From: Acidiluteibacter ferrifornacis | GTDB taxonomy: Bacteria; Bacteroidota; Bacteroidia; Flavobacteriales_E; Vicingaceae | Assembly (NCBI RefSeq): GCF_009909615.1 | Contig: NZ_WWNE01000005.1 | Coordinates: 372,334-436,333, forward strand | Direction of reading: 5' to 3' | DNA length: 64,000 nucleotides | Part shown: piece by piece, positions 18,119-27,094 of the stretch | Numbering within the stretch: position 1 is the first letter of the stretch | How the letters are laid out: each line of letters begins with the position of its first letter | Program-made: the position numbers and the translations under genes | Notes under the pieces: generated by a model | Database searches by the model: none | Told to the model about the DNA's origin: nothing | The model's input: the letters and a program-made list of their open reading frames with translations, nothing else

Positions 18119-19839
18119 TGGAGAAAGAAGCGATTACCCTAACAGCTACTCAGCGATTTTGGAGGTTATTAAAACCTGATCAAAAAGAAATTAGAAACGT
18201 ATACGTTTATTCAATTTTTAATGGATTGATCAATTTATCTCTTCCTCTGGGTATACAAGCCATAATCAACCTCATACAAGGAGGGTTGGTAAGCACTTCG
18301 TGGATTGTTTTAGTATTTTTTGTAGTCGCTGGAATAGCCTTTGCAGGTATTCTTCAAATTTATCAGCTAAGGATTACGGAAAGTATTCAACAAAAGATTT
18401 TTGCACGTGCCGCATTTGAGTTCGCTTATCGAATACCTAAAATAAAAATGGAACGATTATATCAGCATTATGCACCTGAACTGATGAATCGATTTTTCGA
18501 TATAATGTCTGTACAGAAAGGACTTTCTAAAATTTTAATAGACTTTTCAGCAGCTGCATTGCAAGTCGTATTTGGACTAATTTTGCTGTCGTTTTATCAT
18601 CCGTTCTTTATCATTTTTAGTTTTATACTTGTGGTTTTAGTTTATGTAATTTTTAGATATACTTCAGTCAGAGGGTTAAAAACGAGTATTAAAGAGTCTA
18701 AACACAAGTATGAATTAGCGCATTGGTTAGAAGAGGTTGCGCGAACAGCTACCAGCTTTAAATTGGCAGGAGACTCAAATCTTCCGTTAGAGAAGGTTGA
18801 TGGGCACGTAGGTAGTTATATAGAGGCACGTCAGAGTCACTTTAAAATATTAGTTCAACAATTTTCAATGATGGTTTTGTTCAAAGTCATTGTAGCAACA
18901 GGTCTTCTGATTATTGGAGGATTATTGGTAATCGAACAGCGAATGAATATTGGGCAATTTGTAGCTGCAGAGATAATTATCCTTTTGGTGATAAATTCAG
19001 TTGAAAAACTAGTATTGAGTTTAGAAACAATATACGATGTGTTGACGTCTCTAGAGAAAGTGGGTGAGGTGACTGATTTAACATTAGACACCAATGAAGG
19101 AATAGATTTATGTAAGGAATCTTCTGGTAAAGGGTTAGAGATTATGTTAGACAAGGTTGTTTTTGCTTATCCAGGTTATTCGAAAAACACAATTGAAGAG
19201 CTTTCATTAACTATTTCAAAAGGTGAAAAACTGATGATAGCAGGCCAAAATGGTTCAGGAAAAAGCACTTTACTCAATCTAATTTCTGGGTTGTTTGATG
19301 TTCAAAAAGGAACTATTTCTTATAATGGATTTGCTAAGAATAACCTACAAATGAATTCTTTGAGAACAGAAATTGGAGGGTACCTTAGTCATGAACAGTT
19401 ATTTGAAGGAACAGTAACGGAGAATATTTCTGTGGGGCGTTCGAGTGTTCCATTTGAAAACGTTAAATGGGCTGCTGAAAAATTAGGGTTATCTGAATTT
19501 ATTAAAACCTTACCCAAAGGATATGATAGTCCATTAGACCCTTTGGGAAAAAAGTTGCCACGCAGTGTTGTGAGTAAAATTTTATTGGCTAGAAGCATCG
19601 CTTCTAAACCTAAGTTACTGTTGCTAGAAAATGCATTTGAAAGTATTGATGAGATTGATGTTGTAAAAATCATTGATTTCTTAACTGATAAAAGCAATAA
19701 CTGGACTATGGTCTCCATCTCTTCGAATCGCCACCTAGCCGAACGATGTGATAAAATAGTATTTATGAATCGTGGTTCAATATTGAAATACGGAACCTAT
19801 GAAGAAATGAAAGAAATCATCAACTTTATAAACTTATAG
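18118..19839 (+). CDS. ABC exporter, fused permease-ATPase, with degenerate ATPase motifs
   Basis: This 573-residue half-transporter has about six membrane helices (residues 28-300) and a C-terminal nucleotide-binding domain. Walker A is intact (GQNGSGKS, 376-383). The other catalytic motifs are not: the LSGGQ signature position reads LPRSV (480-484), Walker B reads LLLLEN with Glu504 for Asp and Asn505 for the catalytic Glu, and the H-loop His is replaced by Asn537. It has no C39 peptidase domain. Downstream HlyD and TolC partners make a type-I-like tripartite exporter. The exported substrate is not encoded nearby in recognisable form. Confidence 0.88.
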   Translation: MEKEAITLTATQRFWRLLKPDQKEIRNVYVYSIFNGLINLSLPLGIQAIINLIQGGLVSTSWIVLVFFVVAGIAFAGILQIYQLRITESIQQKIFARAAFEFAYRIPKIKMERLYQHYAPELMNRFFDIMSVQKGLSKILIDFSAAALQVVFGLILLSFYHPFFIIFSFILVVLVYVIFRYTSVRGLKTSIKESKHKYELAHWLEEVARTATSFKLAGDSNLPLEKVDGHVGSYIEARQSHFKILVQQFSMMVLFKVIVATGLLIIGGLLVIEQRMNIGQFVAAEIIILLVINSVEKLVLSLETIYDVLTSLEKVGEVTDLTLDTNEGIDLCKESSGKGLEIMLDKVVFAYPGYSKNTIEELSLTISKGEKLMIAGQNGSGKSTLLNLISGLFDVQKGTISYNGFAKNNLQMNSLRTEIGGYLSHEQLFEGTVTENISVGRSSVPFENVKWAAEKLGLSEFIKTLPKGYDSPLDPLGKKLPRSVVSKILLARSIASKPKLLLLENAFESIDEIDVVKIIDFLTDKSNNWTMVSISSNRHLAERCDKIVFMNRGSILKYGTYEEMKEIINFINL

Positions 19840-19840
19840 C

Positions 19841-21208
19841 ATGCTGAATATATCTTCCAATAGTTCTGTACGGAAACTTCAAAATGGCAAGTTTCCTTCT
19901 CTGGAAAAAGTCGAGCGAATGCAGTCGAGTAGAAGGTTGATTCGTGTAATTACAGGACTTTCAATTGCTTTGTTTTTATTTTTCTTTTTGCCATGGACAC
20001 AGAATATCCGTTCTAAGGGTAATGTGACTACCTTAAAACCGAATCAAAGACAACAGTCTATTCATTCCATTATTCCTGGGAGAATCGAAAAATGGTTTGT
20101 GCAGGAAGGGGATAATGTTAAAAAGGGTGATACTATTTTGTATTTAACTGAAGTTAAGGATGATTATTTGGATCCCGACTTATTAAGTAATACTGAACAA
20201 CAATTGAAAGCCAAAGAAATGTCTGTTAATTCATACATGGAAAAGATAAAAGCTTTGGATAATCAAATTGATGCATTGGCATTAACTGGTCGATTAAAAT
20301 TAGAACAAGCTGAGAATAAACTCAAACAGGCCTATTTGAAGATAAAAAGCGATAGTATGGATTATCAAGCTGCACAGATTAATTTTCAAGTAGCAGAGGA
20401 GCAATTTAAGCGAATGGAAAAGCTTTATGAAGATGGTTTAAAATCGCTAACTGATTTAGAAAAACGAAAGTTGACCTTACAAAAAGCACAAGCCGAACTT
20501 ATCTCCTATGAAAATAAGCTACTAACCAGTAAAAATGAGGTTTTGAATGCCAAAGTAGAGTTAACCTCTATTAAATCCCAATACAGAGATGAAGTAGCCA
20601 AATCTGAATCTCAGAAATATACGGCATTATCAAATATGTATGACGCTGAAGCAGTTGTAACTAAATTGCAAAATCAATACATGAATTATTCTGTCAGGTC
20701 CGGATTATATTATGTGACAGCTCCTCAAGATGGGTATATTATTCGAACGGTTCAATCTGGAATAGGTGAAACGATTAAAGAAGGAGAAGAGATATTGACC
20801 ATTATGCCAGCCTCTTATGATTTGGCGATAGCAATGTATGTTCAGCCTATAGATATTCCACTATTAGAGATAGGACAACACGTTCGTACACAATTTGATG
20901 GGTGGCCCGCAATCGTTTTTTCAGGATGGCCAAATGTAAGTTATGGTACTTATGGCGGAACGGTGTATGCCATAGATAATTACATCAGTGATAATGGAAA
21001 GTATCGGGTGTTGGTTGCCCCTGACACAAACGATGTCCCTTGGCCAAAAGCATTAAGAGTGGGAGCAGGCTCTACCAGTATGTTGTTGTTGAAAGACGTG
21101 CCAATATGGTACGAGTTATGGCGAAAAATTAATGGATTTCCACCTGACTATTACAAAATTAACGATAACGGAAACAAAGAAAAAAGTGCGGCGACTGATG
21201 AAAAGTAG
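19841..21208 (+). CDS. HlyD family membrane fusion (adaptor) protein
   Basis: This 455-residue periplasmic adaptor has one N-terminal membrane helix (about residues 36-52), a split biotinyl-lipoyl domain (IPGRIEKWFVQEGDNVKKGD before, APQDGYIIRTVQSGIGETIK after), a long coiled-coil hairpin (about residues 115-285) and a C-terminal beta-barrel part. It connects the ABC transporter to the TolC channel. The gene starts one base after the ABC stop codon, and its end overlaps the true start of the TolC gene by 11 bases, so the complex is co-translated. Confidence 0.93.
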   Translation: MLNISSNSSVRKLQNGKFPSLEKVERMQSSRRLIRVITGLSIALFLFFFLPWTQNIRSKGNVTTLKPNQRQQSIHSIIPGRIEKWFVQEGDNVKKGDTILYLTEVKDDYLDPDLLSNTEQQLKAKEMSVNSYMEKIKALDNQIDALALTGRLKLEQAENKLKQAYLKIKSDSMDYQAAQINFQVAEEQFKRMEKLYEDGLKSLTDLEKRKLTLQKAQAELISYENKLLTSKNEVLNAKVELTSIKSQYRDEVAKSESQKYTALSNMYDAEAVVTKLQNQYMNYSVRSGLYYVTAPQDGYIIRTVQSGIGETIKEGEEILTIMPASYDLAIAMYVQPIDIPLLEIGQHVRTQFDGWPAIVFSGWPNVSYGTYGGTVYAIDNYISDNGKYRVLVAPDTNDVPWPKALRVGAGSTSMLLLKDVPIWYELWRKINGFPPDYYKINDNGNKEKSAATDEK

Positions 21209-22610
21209 TAACTTCTTAATTGCTTTATTATTAACAGGATTCACTTTGCAGGTATCTTCCCAAGAACTTACTGGGAAAGTGATGTCCTTTGATCAGTTTA
21301 TGGAAATTGTGAAAACTCATCATCCGATAGCCAAACAAGCTAACTTAAAAATACAGGTAGGGGAAGCAACTATGCAGCAAGCTAGAGGTGGATTTGACCC
21401 GAAACTATTCAATGATGTGAGTCAAAAATACTTCAATGATAAAAATTACTACAGCCTCATTGATGCCGGGGTTAAAATTCCGACTTGGTTTGGCATTGAA
21501 GTGAAAGGTGGCTATGAGCAAAATAAAGGCAATTACTTAAACCCTGAGAATAATACTCCTTCCAATGGATTATGGTATGCAGGAATTAGTTTACCGGTAG
21601 GAGCAGGTCTTTTTATAGATGAAAGAAGAGCAGAGCTCAGAAAAGCTCAACTTTTTCAAGAAATGAACACTGCAGAGCGGCAACTTATGGTTAATGAGTT
21701 ATTATTTGAATCTGGCAAAGCCTATTGGGATTGGTTTGAAGCTTATAATATCTACAGGGTGTATCAGGAGGCAGTTGCTTTAGCCAATGTGCGATATCAG
21801 GGAGTTAAACAAAATGCCTTATTAGGCGATCAGCCTGCGATGGACACAGTGGAAGCCGGAATTCAAATGCAAAATAGACAATTGGCATTACGCCAATCTA
21901 AATTGGATTATGACAATGCGGCCGCTCATCTAATGGTCTTTTTGTGGGCAGATGGTACTATACCATTGGAATTGGAGAATGGAACACAACCTGAGGTAAA
22001 TGAGAACATATTAGGAAAGGGAGTAGACCCATACTACTTTGCTCAGAGAGATACCTTACTAATAAAGCATCCTAAATTGAAGCAGTTTCAATTGAAAATG
22101 GAACAAATCGCCATTGATCAGCGCCTAAAAAGAGAGCAGTTAAAGCCTACTTTAAACTTAAAGTACAATGCTTTAAGTGAAGCAATAAATTCTACGCCAT
22201 TTGAAGAATATAACGCTAATAACTACAATTGGGGATTAGAATTCTCAATGCCAATACTCCTGAGAAAAGAGAGAGGAGCCTTACGATTGGCCGAATACAA
22301 AATGCAGGAGGCAGAATTAGAATATGGCAACCAGACTGCTGAAGTACTCTACAAAATCAATTCTGCATTGAATGAATGGGAAGCAACTAAAGATCAGTTA
22401 GATATTTACACTCAAACGGTATTGGATTATAATCGATTACTCAATGGTGAACGACAATTGTTTAATGCAGGAGAAAGCTCTTTATTCATGGTGAACTCAA
22501 GGGAGGTTGGTTTTATTAGTGCCCAAATCAAACAAATAGAGATCTTAGCTAAAAACCACAAAGCAAGATTAAAAACAACTTATTCATTTGGATTATTAGG
22601 AGAACAATAA
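21198..22610 (+). CDS. TolC family outer-membrane efflux protein
   Basis: I choose the ATG at 21198 because it starts a signal peptide (MKSSNFLIALLLTGFTLQVSSQ). A longer frame from 21132 adds 22 non-secretory residues inside HlyD. The 470-residue protein has the doubled helical repeat of TolC-like channels (for example NELLFESGKAYWDWFEAYNI and LIKHPKLKQFQLKMEQIAID) and ends in a long helix. It provides the outer-membrane duct of the export system. It is the last gene of the TetR-ABC-HlyD-TolC operon and converges with the SRPBCC gene. Confidence 0.92.
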   Translation: MKSSNFLIALLLTGFTLQVSSQELTGKVMSFDQFMEIVKTHHPIAKQANLKIQVGEATMQQARGGFDPKLFNDVSQKYFNDKNYYSLIDAGVKIPTWFGIEVKGGYEQNKGNYLNPENNTPSNGLWYAGISLPVGAGLFIDERRAELRKAQLFQEMNTAERQLMVNELLFESGKAYWDWFEAYNIYRVYQEAVALANVRYQGVKQNALLGDQPAMDTVEAGIQMQNRQLALRQSKLDYDNAAAHLMVFLWADGTIPLELENGTQPEVNENILGKGVDPYYFAQRDTLLIKHPKLKQFQLKMEQIAIDQRLKREQLKPTLNLKYNALSEAINSTPFEEYNANNYNWGLEFSMPILLRKERGALRLAEYKMQEAELEYGNQTAEVLYKINSALNEWEATKDQLDIYTQTVLDYNRLLNGERQLFNAGESSLFMVNSREVGFISAQIKQIEILAKNHKARLKTTYSFGLLGEQ

Positions 22611-22611
22611 T

Positions 22612-23040
22612 TTAGAGCTTTTCTACACGAGATTTTAATGCATTATTCATCACTACAAAGCCTGGTTTCGTTTGAACTATTAATTGTTCTTTCAAAAGAG
22701 GTACAAGCCATCCTGAAAAACGTTCTGAGTGTACTAATTTTGTTTGTTGTTCACTGATTTTGATGAGCTCAAATCGATGATTTCCATCGAATAAACCACT
22801 CACAAACAGCTTCCCTTTCCATTCAAAAACAGTGGGGGCTTGATTGTGAATTATTTCAGGTTCAAATTTCATCCCTTGTACATTAACTACTAGATGGTTG
22901 TTGGTTTTTGGATGTTGGGAAATATTAAGAATAAATGGATTCCATTCAGAATATTGTTTCCAATCCATCAATACTTCCCAAATTAGTTCAGGAGTACTAT
23001 TGATGATAATTTCAGTTTTAATTTCGAAGGATGGTTTCAT
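22612..23040 (-). CDS. SRPBCC (START-like) domain protein
   Basis: This 142-residue cytosolic protein has the helix-grip START/polyketide-cyclase fold: it starts with a strand, then STPELIWEVLMDWKQYSEWNP and alternating strands, and ends in a long helix. Such proteins bind hydrophobic ligands. Without a catalytic signature it could be an AHSA1-like or ligand-binding protein. It is a single gene between convergent and divergent neighbours, and its ligand is unknown. Confidence 0.85.
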   Translation of the reverse strand: MKPSFEIKTEIIINSTPELIWEVLMDWKQYSEWNPFILNISQHPKTNNHLVVNVQGMKFEPEIIHNQAPTVFEWKGKLFVSGLFDGNHRFELIKISEQQTKLVHSERFSGWLVPLLKEQLIVQTKPGFVVMNNALKSRVEKL

Positions 23041-23227
23041 CTTTTTTTACAAAAGTAGTCGGCTTAAAATTCAATCGACTTGACATTTGTCAATAAGTTA
23101 CAAAGGAGAAGCGTTAGGGTGTAAATAGAAAGAAGGGGCATCACAGCTATATTATTCTAGCATTGGCAATGGAATGGTTGGACTGTGCTTAATATTTGAT
23201 AATTTCGTGCCCTCAAAAAAAAGACAT

Positions 23228-24862
23228 ATGATTTCAGTTGATGGCCTTGCAGTAGAATTTAGCGGTGAAACCTTGTTTAGCGATGTCTCATTTGTGGTGA
23301 ATGAAAATGATAAAATAGCTTTAATGGGAAAAAATGGTGCCGGAAAATCCACTATGATGAAAATCATAGCTGGGGCACAAAAACCTACCCGAGGTAAAGT
23401 AAACGCACCGAAGGATGCTGTAATTGCCTATTTACCCCAACACTTGTTGACTGAAGATGATAGTACTGTATTTGAGGAAGCTGCGAAAGCATTCAAAGAA
23501 ATTTTCTCCATGCGCGATGAAATTGATTCTATCAATAAACAATTAGAAACAAGAACTGATTATGAATCATCGGAGTATATGGCTTTGATTGATCGAGTTA
23601 GTGACTTAGGTGAAAAATTTTATGCCATTGAAGATATAAATTATGATGCTGAAGTTGAGAAAGCGCTTAAAGGTTTAGGTTTCAAACGCGAAGACTTTTC
23701 ACGTCCAACAAGTGAGTTTAGCGGTGGTTGGAGAATGAGAATTGAGTTAGCTAAAATTCTTTTACAAAAACCTGATTTAATTTTATTAGATGAGCCGACC
23801 AATCATATTGATATAGAGTCAGTGATATGGCTAGAGCACTTTCTAATCAATAAAGCTAAGGCGGTGATTGTTATATCGCATGATAGGACTTTCATAGATA
23901 ATATCACTAATCGAACCATTGAAGTAACGATGGGTAGGATATACGATTACAAAGCAAATTACAGTCACTACTTACAGCTGAGAGAAGAAAGAAGGGCGCA
24001 TCAGCAAAAAGCCTTTGCGGAACAACAGAAAATAATAGCAGACAATAAGGCCTTTATTGAGCGATTTAGAGGAACTTACTCTAAAACAAATCAAGTAAAT
24101 GCTCGTGAAAGAATGTTAGAGAAGATGGAACTTATTGAAGTGGATGAAGTTGATACTTCAGCATTAAGGTTGCGTTTTCCTGCTGCACCAAGGTCTGGTG
24201 ATTATCCAATTAGTGTTTCTCATCTTTCAAAACAATACGGAGACCATATAGTATTTAAAGACGCTAGTTTTGCAATTAGTCGTGGAGAAAAGGTGTCTTT
24301 TGTCGGAAGAAACGGGGAGGGAAAATCCACCATGATTAAAGCTATTTTAGGGGAAATTGTAATAGAAGGGAAGTGTGAATTAGGACACAATGTAAAAGTA
24401 GGGTATTTTGCTCAAAACCAAGCAGCCCTTTTGAACTCCGAGTTGACTGTTTTTCAAACTGTTGACGAAGTTGCAAAAGGAGAGATCCGAACCCAGATAA
24501 AAACCATTTTAGGAGGATTTATGTTTAGTGGTGATGATATTGATAAAAAAGTCAGTGTTTTGTCTGGGGGGGAGCGAACGAGACTAGCTATGGTAAAATT
24601 ACTGCTAGAGCCTGTTAATTTATTGATCTTGGATGAACCTACCAATCACCTAGATTTAAAGTCGAAGGACGTATTGAAGGAGGCGCTAAAAGCTTTTGAT
24701 GGAACACTTGTTTTAGTATCTCACGATAGAGATTTTTTACAAGGATTATCAGAAAAAGTATTTGAGTTTAAAGATCAACGAGTGATTGAGCATTTTGAAA
24801 CCATTGATGCCTTTTTAGTAAGGAATCGAATTGAAAATATTAAACAATTGGATTTGGTTTAA
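23228..24862 (+). CDS. ABC-F family ATPase
   Basis: This cytosolic protein of 544 residues has two tandem ATPase domains and no membrane segments. I choose the ATG at 23228 (MISVDGLAVEFSGETLF); an upstream in-frame start at 23174 adds non-matching residues. Walker A motifs are GKNGAGKST and GRNGEGKST, signatures are FSGGWRMRI and LSGGERTRL, and both Walker B motifs read LLDEPTNH or ILDEPTNH. A charged linker lies between the domains. ABC-F proteins act on ribosomes (Uup/EttA/YbiT type translation factors, and some give antibiotic protection). Which subtype this is cannot be decided. Confidence 0.95.
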   Translation: MISVDGLAVEFSGETLFSDVSFVVNENDKIALMGKNGAGKSTMMKIIAGAQKPTRGKVNAPKDAVIAYLPQHLLTEDDSTVFEEAAKAFKEIFSMRDEIDSINKQLETRTDYESSEYMALIDRVSDLGEKFYAIEDINYDAEVEKALKGLGFKREDFSRPTSEFSGGWRMRIELAKILLQKPDLILLDEPTNHIDIESVIWLEHFLINKAKAVIVISHDRTFIDNITNRTIEVTMGRIYDYKANYSHYLQLREERRAHQQKAFAEQQKIIADNKAFIERFRGTYSKTNQVNARERMLEKMELIEVDEVDTSALRLRFPAAPRSGDYPISVSHLSKQYGDHIVFKDASFAISRGEKVSFVGRNGEGKSTMIKAILGEIVIEGKCELGHNVKVGYFAQNQAALLNSELTVFQTVDEVAKGEIRTQIKTILGGFMFSGDDIDKKVSVLSGGERTRLAMVKLLLEPVNLLILDEPTNHLDLKSKDVLKEALKAFDGTLVLVSHDRDFLQGLSEKVFEFKDQRVIEHFETIDAFLVRNRIENIKQLDLV

Positions 24863-24952
24863 CTCATAAGTGGAATGATGATGACTTTTTTGCTTTTAAA
24901 TTTAAAGTGTTAAAATGGTAAGTTTTAAATTATTATAGAAATGTTCAAGTCA

Positions 24953-26044
24953 TTATACATTTTTGTGATTGTTGGTTTGTTGCCGAATAGATTCATCATG
25001 AATTGAGTTTAAAAAATCTTTAATAAACTTCTCGTTTAACCCCAATGCCACACCATTTTTTAAACTTCTTGATAAAATTTCTTGCCAACGTTCAATTTGA
25101 AAAACAGTTACGTTTTTTTCTCTTTTGTATTGGCCTATTTGCTTGGCAAGACTCATGCGTTCTGCAATTCGTTCAATTAATTCATTATCAATTTGATTAA
25201 TTTGTTCTCGAAGAATTTCAAGTTTAGATTTAAATGCTACATCAGTGGAGTATTTGCTTTTTGGAGTTAGCCCATTAACGATTTCATTTAATTGATCGGG
25301 ACTGAGTTGTTGTTGCTTGTCACTTAATGCAACCTCAGGGTTTATGTGTGTTTCAATCATTAAACCATCCATATCTAAATCAATTGCCTTTTGAGCCACA
25401 TGAGGAATTAATTCAGGTTTACCAGAAATATGACTTGCGTCACAAATAATGGGTAATTCAGGATAAGTTGCCTTTAATTGGATTGCGATATTCCAGTTGG
25501 GATAATTCCTGTATGGTCCGTTTTCAGTCATATGAAATCCACGATGAATAGCTCCTAGCTTTCTTATGCCTGCTTTATTGATGCGTTCCAAAGCTCCAAT
25601 CCAAAGTGCCAGGTCGGGATTTATGGGGTTTTTAACTAAAACTGGTATATCTACTCCCTCCAAGGCGTCTGCGATCGCTTGAACGGAAAATGGATTAACT
25701 GTTGTTCTTGCTCCAATCCATAAGACATCTACACCAGCTTTTAAACAGGCTTCAACGTGTGAGGCGTTGGCCACTTCTGTAGTAATTTGAAATCCAAACT
25801 CCCGCTTAATCTCTTTTAACCATTCCAACGCTTCAATACCTATTCCTTCAAAAGTATTTGGACGTGTTCTAGGTTTCCAAATGCCAGCCCGAAAAAAAAC
25901 GTTTTTGAAGTTTTTGTGGATACCAGATGCAGTACTCCTAAGTTGTTCTGGAGTTTCAGCGCTACATGGACCAAAAAAATAAAAAGGACGATCGTGCCCC
26001 CCTAACCATTTCTGCTCGTTTTCTAAATCTAATTTATCTGTCAT
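24953..26044 (-). CDS. Bifunctional DAHP synthase / chorismate mutase
   Basis: This 363-residue fusion acts at two points of aromatic amino acid synthesis. The N-terminal TIM barrel (type I-beta/KDO8P-like DAHP synthase) shows FFGPCSAETPEQL, RAGIWKPRTRPNTF and DASHISGK. The C-terminal part from about residue 270 is an AroQ chorismate mutase (LREQINQIDNELIERIAERM). In this Bacteroidota fusion the mutase domain is thought to allow feedback control by prephenate or its products. The gene is alone, and no other shikimate genes are adjacent. Confidence 0.95.
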   Translation of the reverse strand: MTDKLDLENEQKWLGGHDRPFYFFGPCSAETPEQLRSTASGIHKNFKNVFFRAGIWKPRTRPNTFEGIGIEALEWLKEIKREFGFQITTEVANASHVEACLKAGVDVLWIGARTTVNPFSVQAIADALEGVDIPVLVKNPINPDLALWIGALERINKAGIRKLGAIHRGFHMTENGPYRNYPNWNIAIQLKATYPELPIICDASHISGKPELIPHVAQKAIDLDMDGLMIETHINPEVALSDKQQQLSPDQLNEIVNGLTPKSKYSTDVAFKSKLEILREQINQIDNELIERIAERMSLAKQIGQYKREKNVTVFQIERWQEILSRSLKNGVALGLNEKFIKDFLNSIHDESIRQQTNNHKNV

Positions 26045-26114
26045 AATCCATCCTACCCATAGTATACAGACCTAGTATACATACTTAATAACACTTAAAA
26101 ATTGCTTATGTTTA

Positions 26115-26957
26115 TCACTTTGCCCAAAGAATTCTAACACCTAAGCCATTCTGAATTCCATACTCTTGAAAGCCTGCTTTAAGATTAATTTCAGTGTAAG
26201 TTAGGTTATAGTAAAGGTCGGCAAGGATTTGTTCATTCAAATGAAATTTGTATCCTAAACCAGTTCCACCTCCAAATCCGACTCCACCAATGCGTTGACT
26301 AGGAAGATTAAAATCATAATGGAATAATTCATATTGCTGGTTATTAACAACAAAATTGTTGCTTTTCATTTCTACATCGGTAGCATTGCCAAACAAAGAA
26401 ATATATGCCGAAGACTGGTTAGAAGTATAGAAATTATATTGTACTCCTAAATTGACATGGATTCGACTCTCTTTGCCAAAAATTGGTATGGATTGATAAG
26501 TAGGGCCTACTTGTTGGTTTCTAGGGTCGTTTATAGCTACAGTAAAGGCTTGTTCATATCTCAATTGTACTGTGTTAAAGTCAAGAAATAACGACCAACG
26601 CTTGCCTAATCTATATCCAGCGTGTAATCCAATTTCAAATGCGGTATTGTATTTAGGATCATTGGGGTATTCCTCTATGGTATATGGATGCTGGAAATAG
26701 TTATTAAAAATTTGTTGGTATTCTTGACGATTAAAAACAGTTTGAATTCCATAGGGAGTGGCACCTGGAGTTCCGGAATACATTCCCGCGGTATTGTTAT
26801 TGGCAAAAAAAGCTCCAAAATTTATCCCAATAAAAAATCGAGTAGTATCCTCTTGCTCATCCATATAATTATAAGCTCCTTCTTCTTGGGCTAGTAATGG
26901 GGAATTACCAATTAAAAGAATTAATAATATGCTGTAGTAATTAATGGATTTCAACAT
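26115..26957 (-). CDS. Outer-membrane beta-barrel protein, unknown function
   Basis: This 280-residue protein has a signal peptide (about residues 1-23, ending LLAQEE). The remainder alternates amphipathic strands ending in aromatic or charged residues, with Gly-rich turns such as GGVGFGGGTGLGYKFHLN, and its C-terminus reads GLGVRILWAK. This fits a small eight- to ten-stranded outer-membrane porin-like protein (OmpW/PorT type). No specific family is recognised. It is preceded by a gap and transcribed divergently from the sialidase-like gene. Confidence 0.78.
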   Translation of the reverse strand: MLKSINYYSILLILLIGNSPLLAQEEGAYNYMDEQEDTTRFFIGINFGAFFANNNTAGMYSGTPGATPYGIQTVFNRQEYQQIFNNYFQHPYTIEEYPNDPKYNTAFEIGLHAGYRLGKRWSLFLDFNTVQLRYEQAFTVAINDPRNQQVGPTYQSIPIFGKESRIHVNLGVQYNFYTSNQSSAYISLFGNATDVEMKSNNFVVNNQQYELFHYDFNLPSQRIGGVGFGGGTGLGYKFHLNEQILADLYYNLTYTEINLKAGFQEYGIQNGLGVRILWAK

Positions 26958-27094
26958 TGAGGAAATTTTATTTAAAGTTCACAAAAATAAGGAAAGTGTG
27001 ATAATAAAAAATAATGACATTTTGGACAAATAAGTTAATGCAATCGTAAAATGAAACATAGCAAAATGTATTTTAACTCTGTTATAATTGTAGC

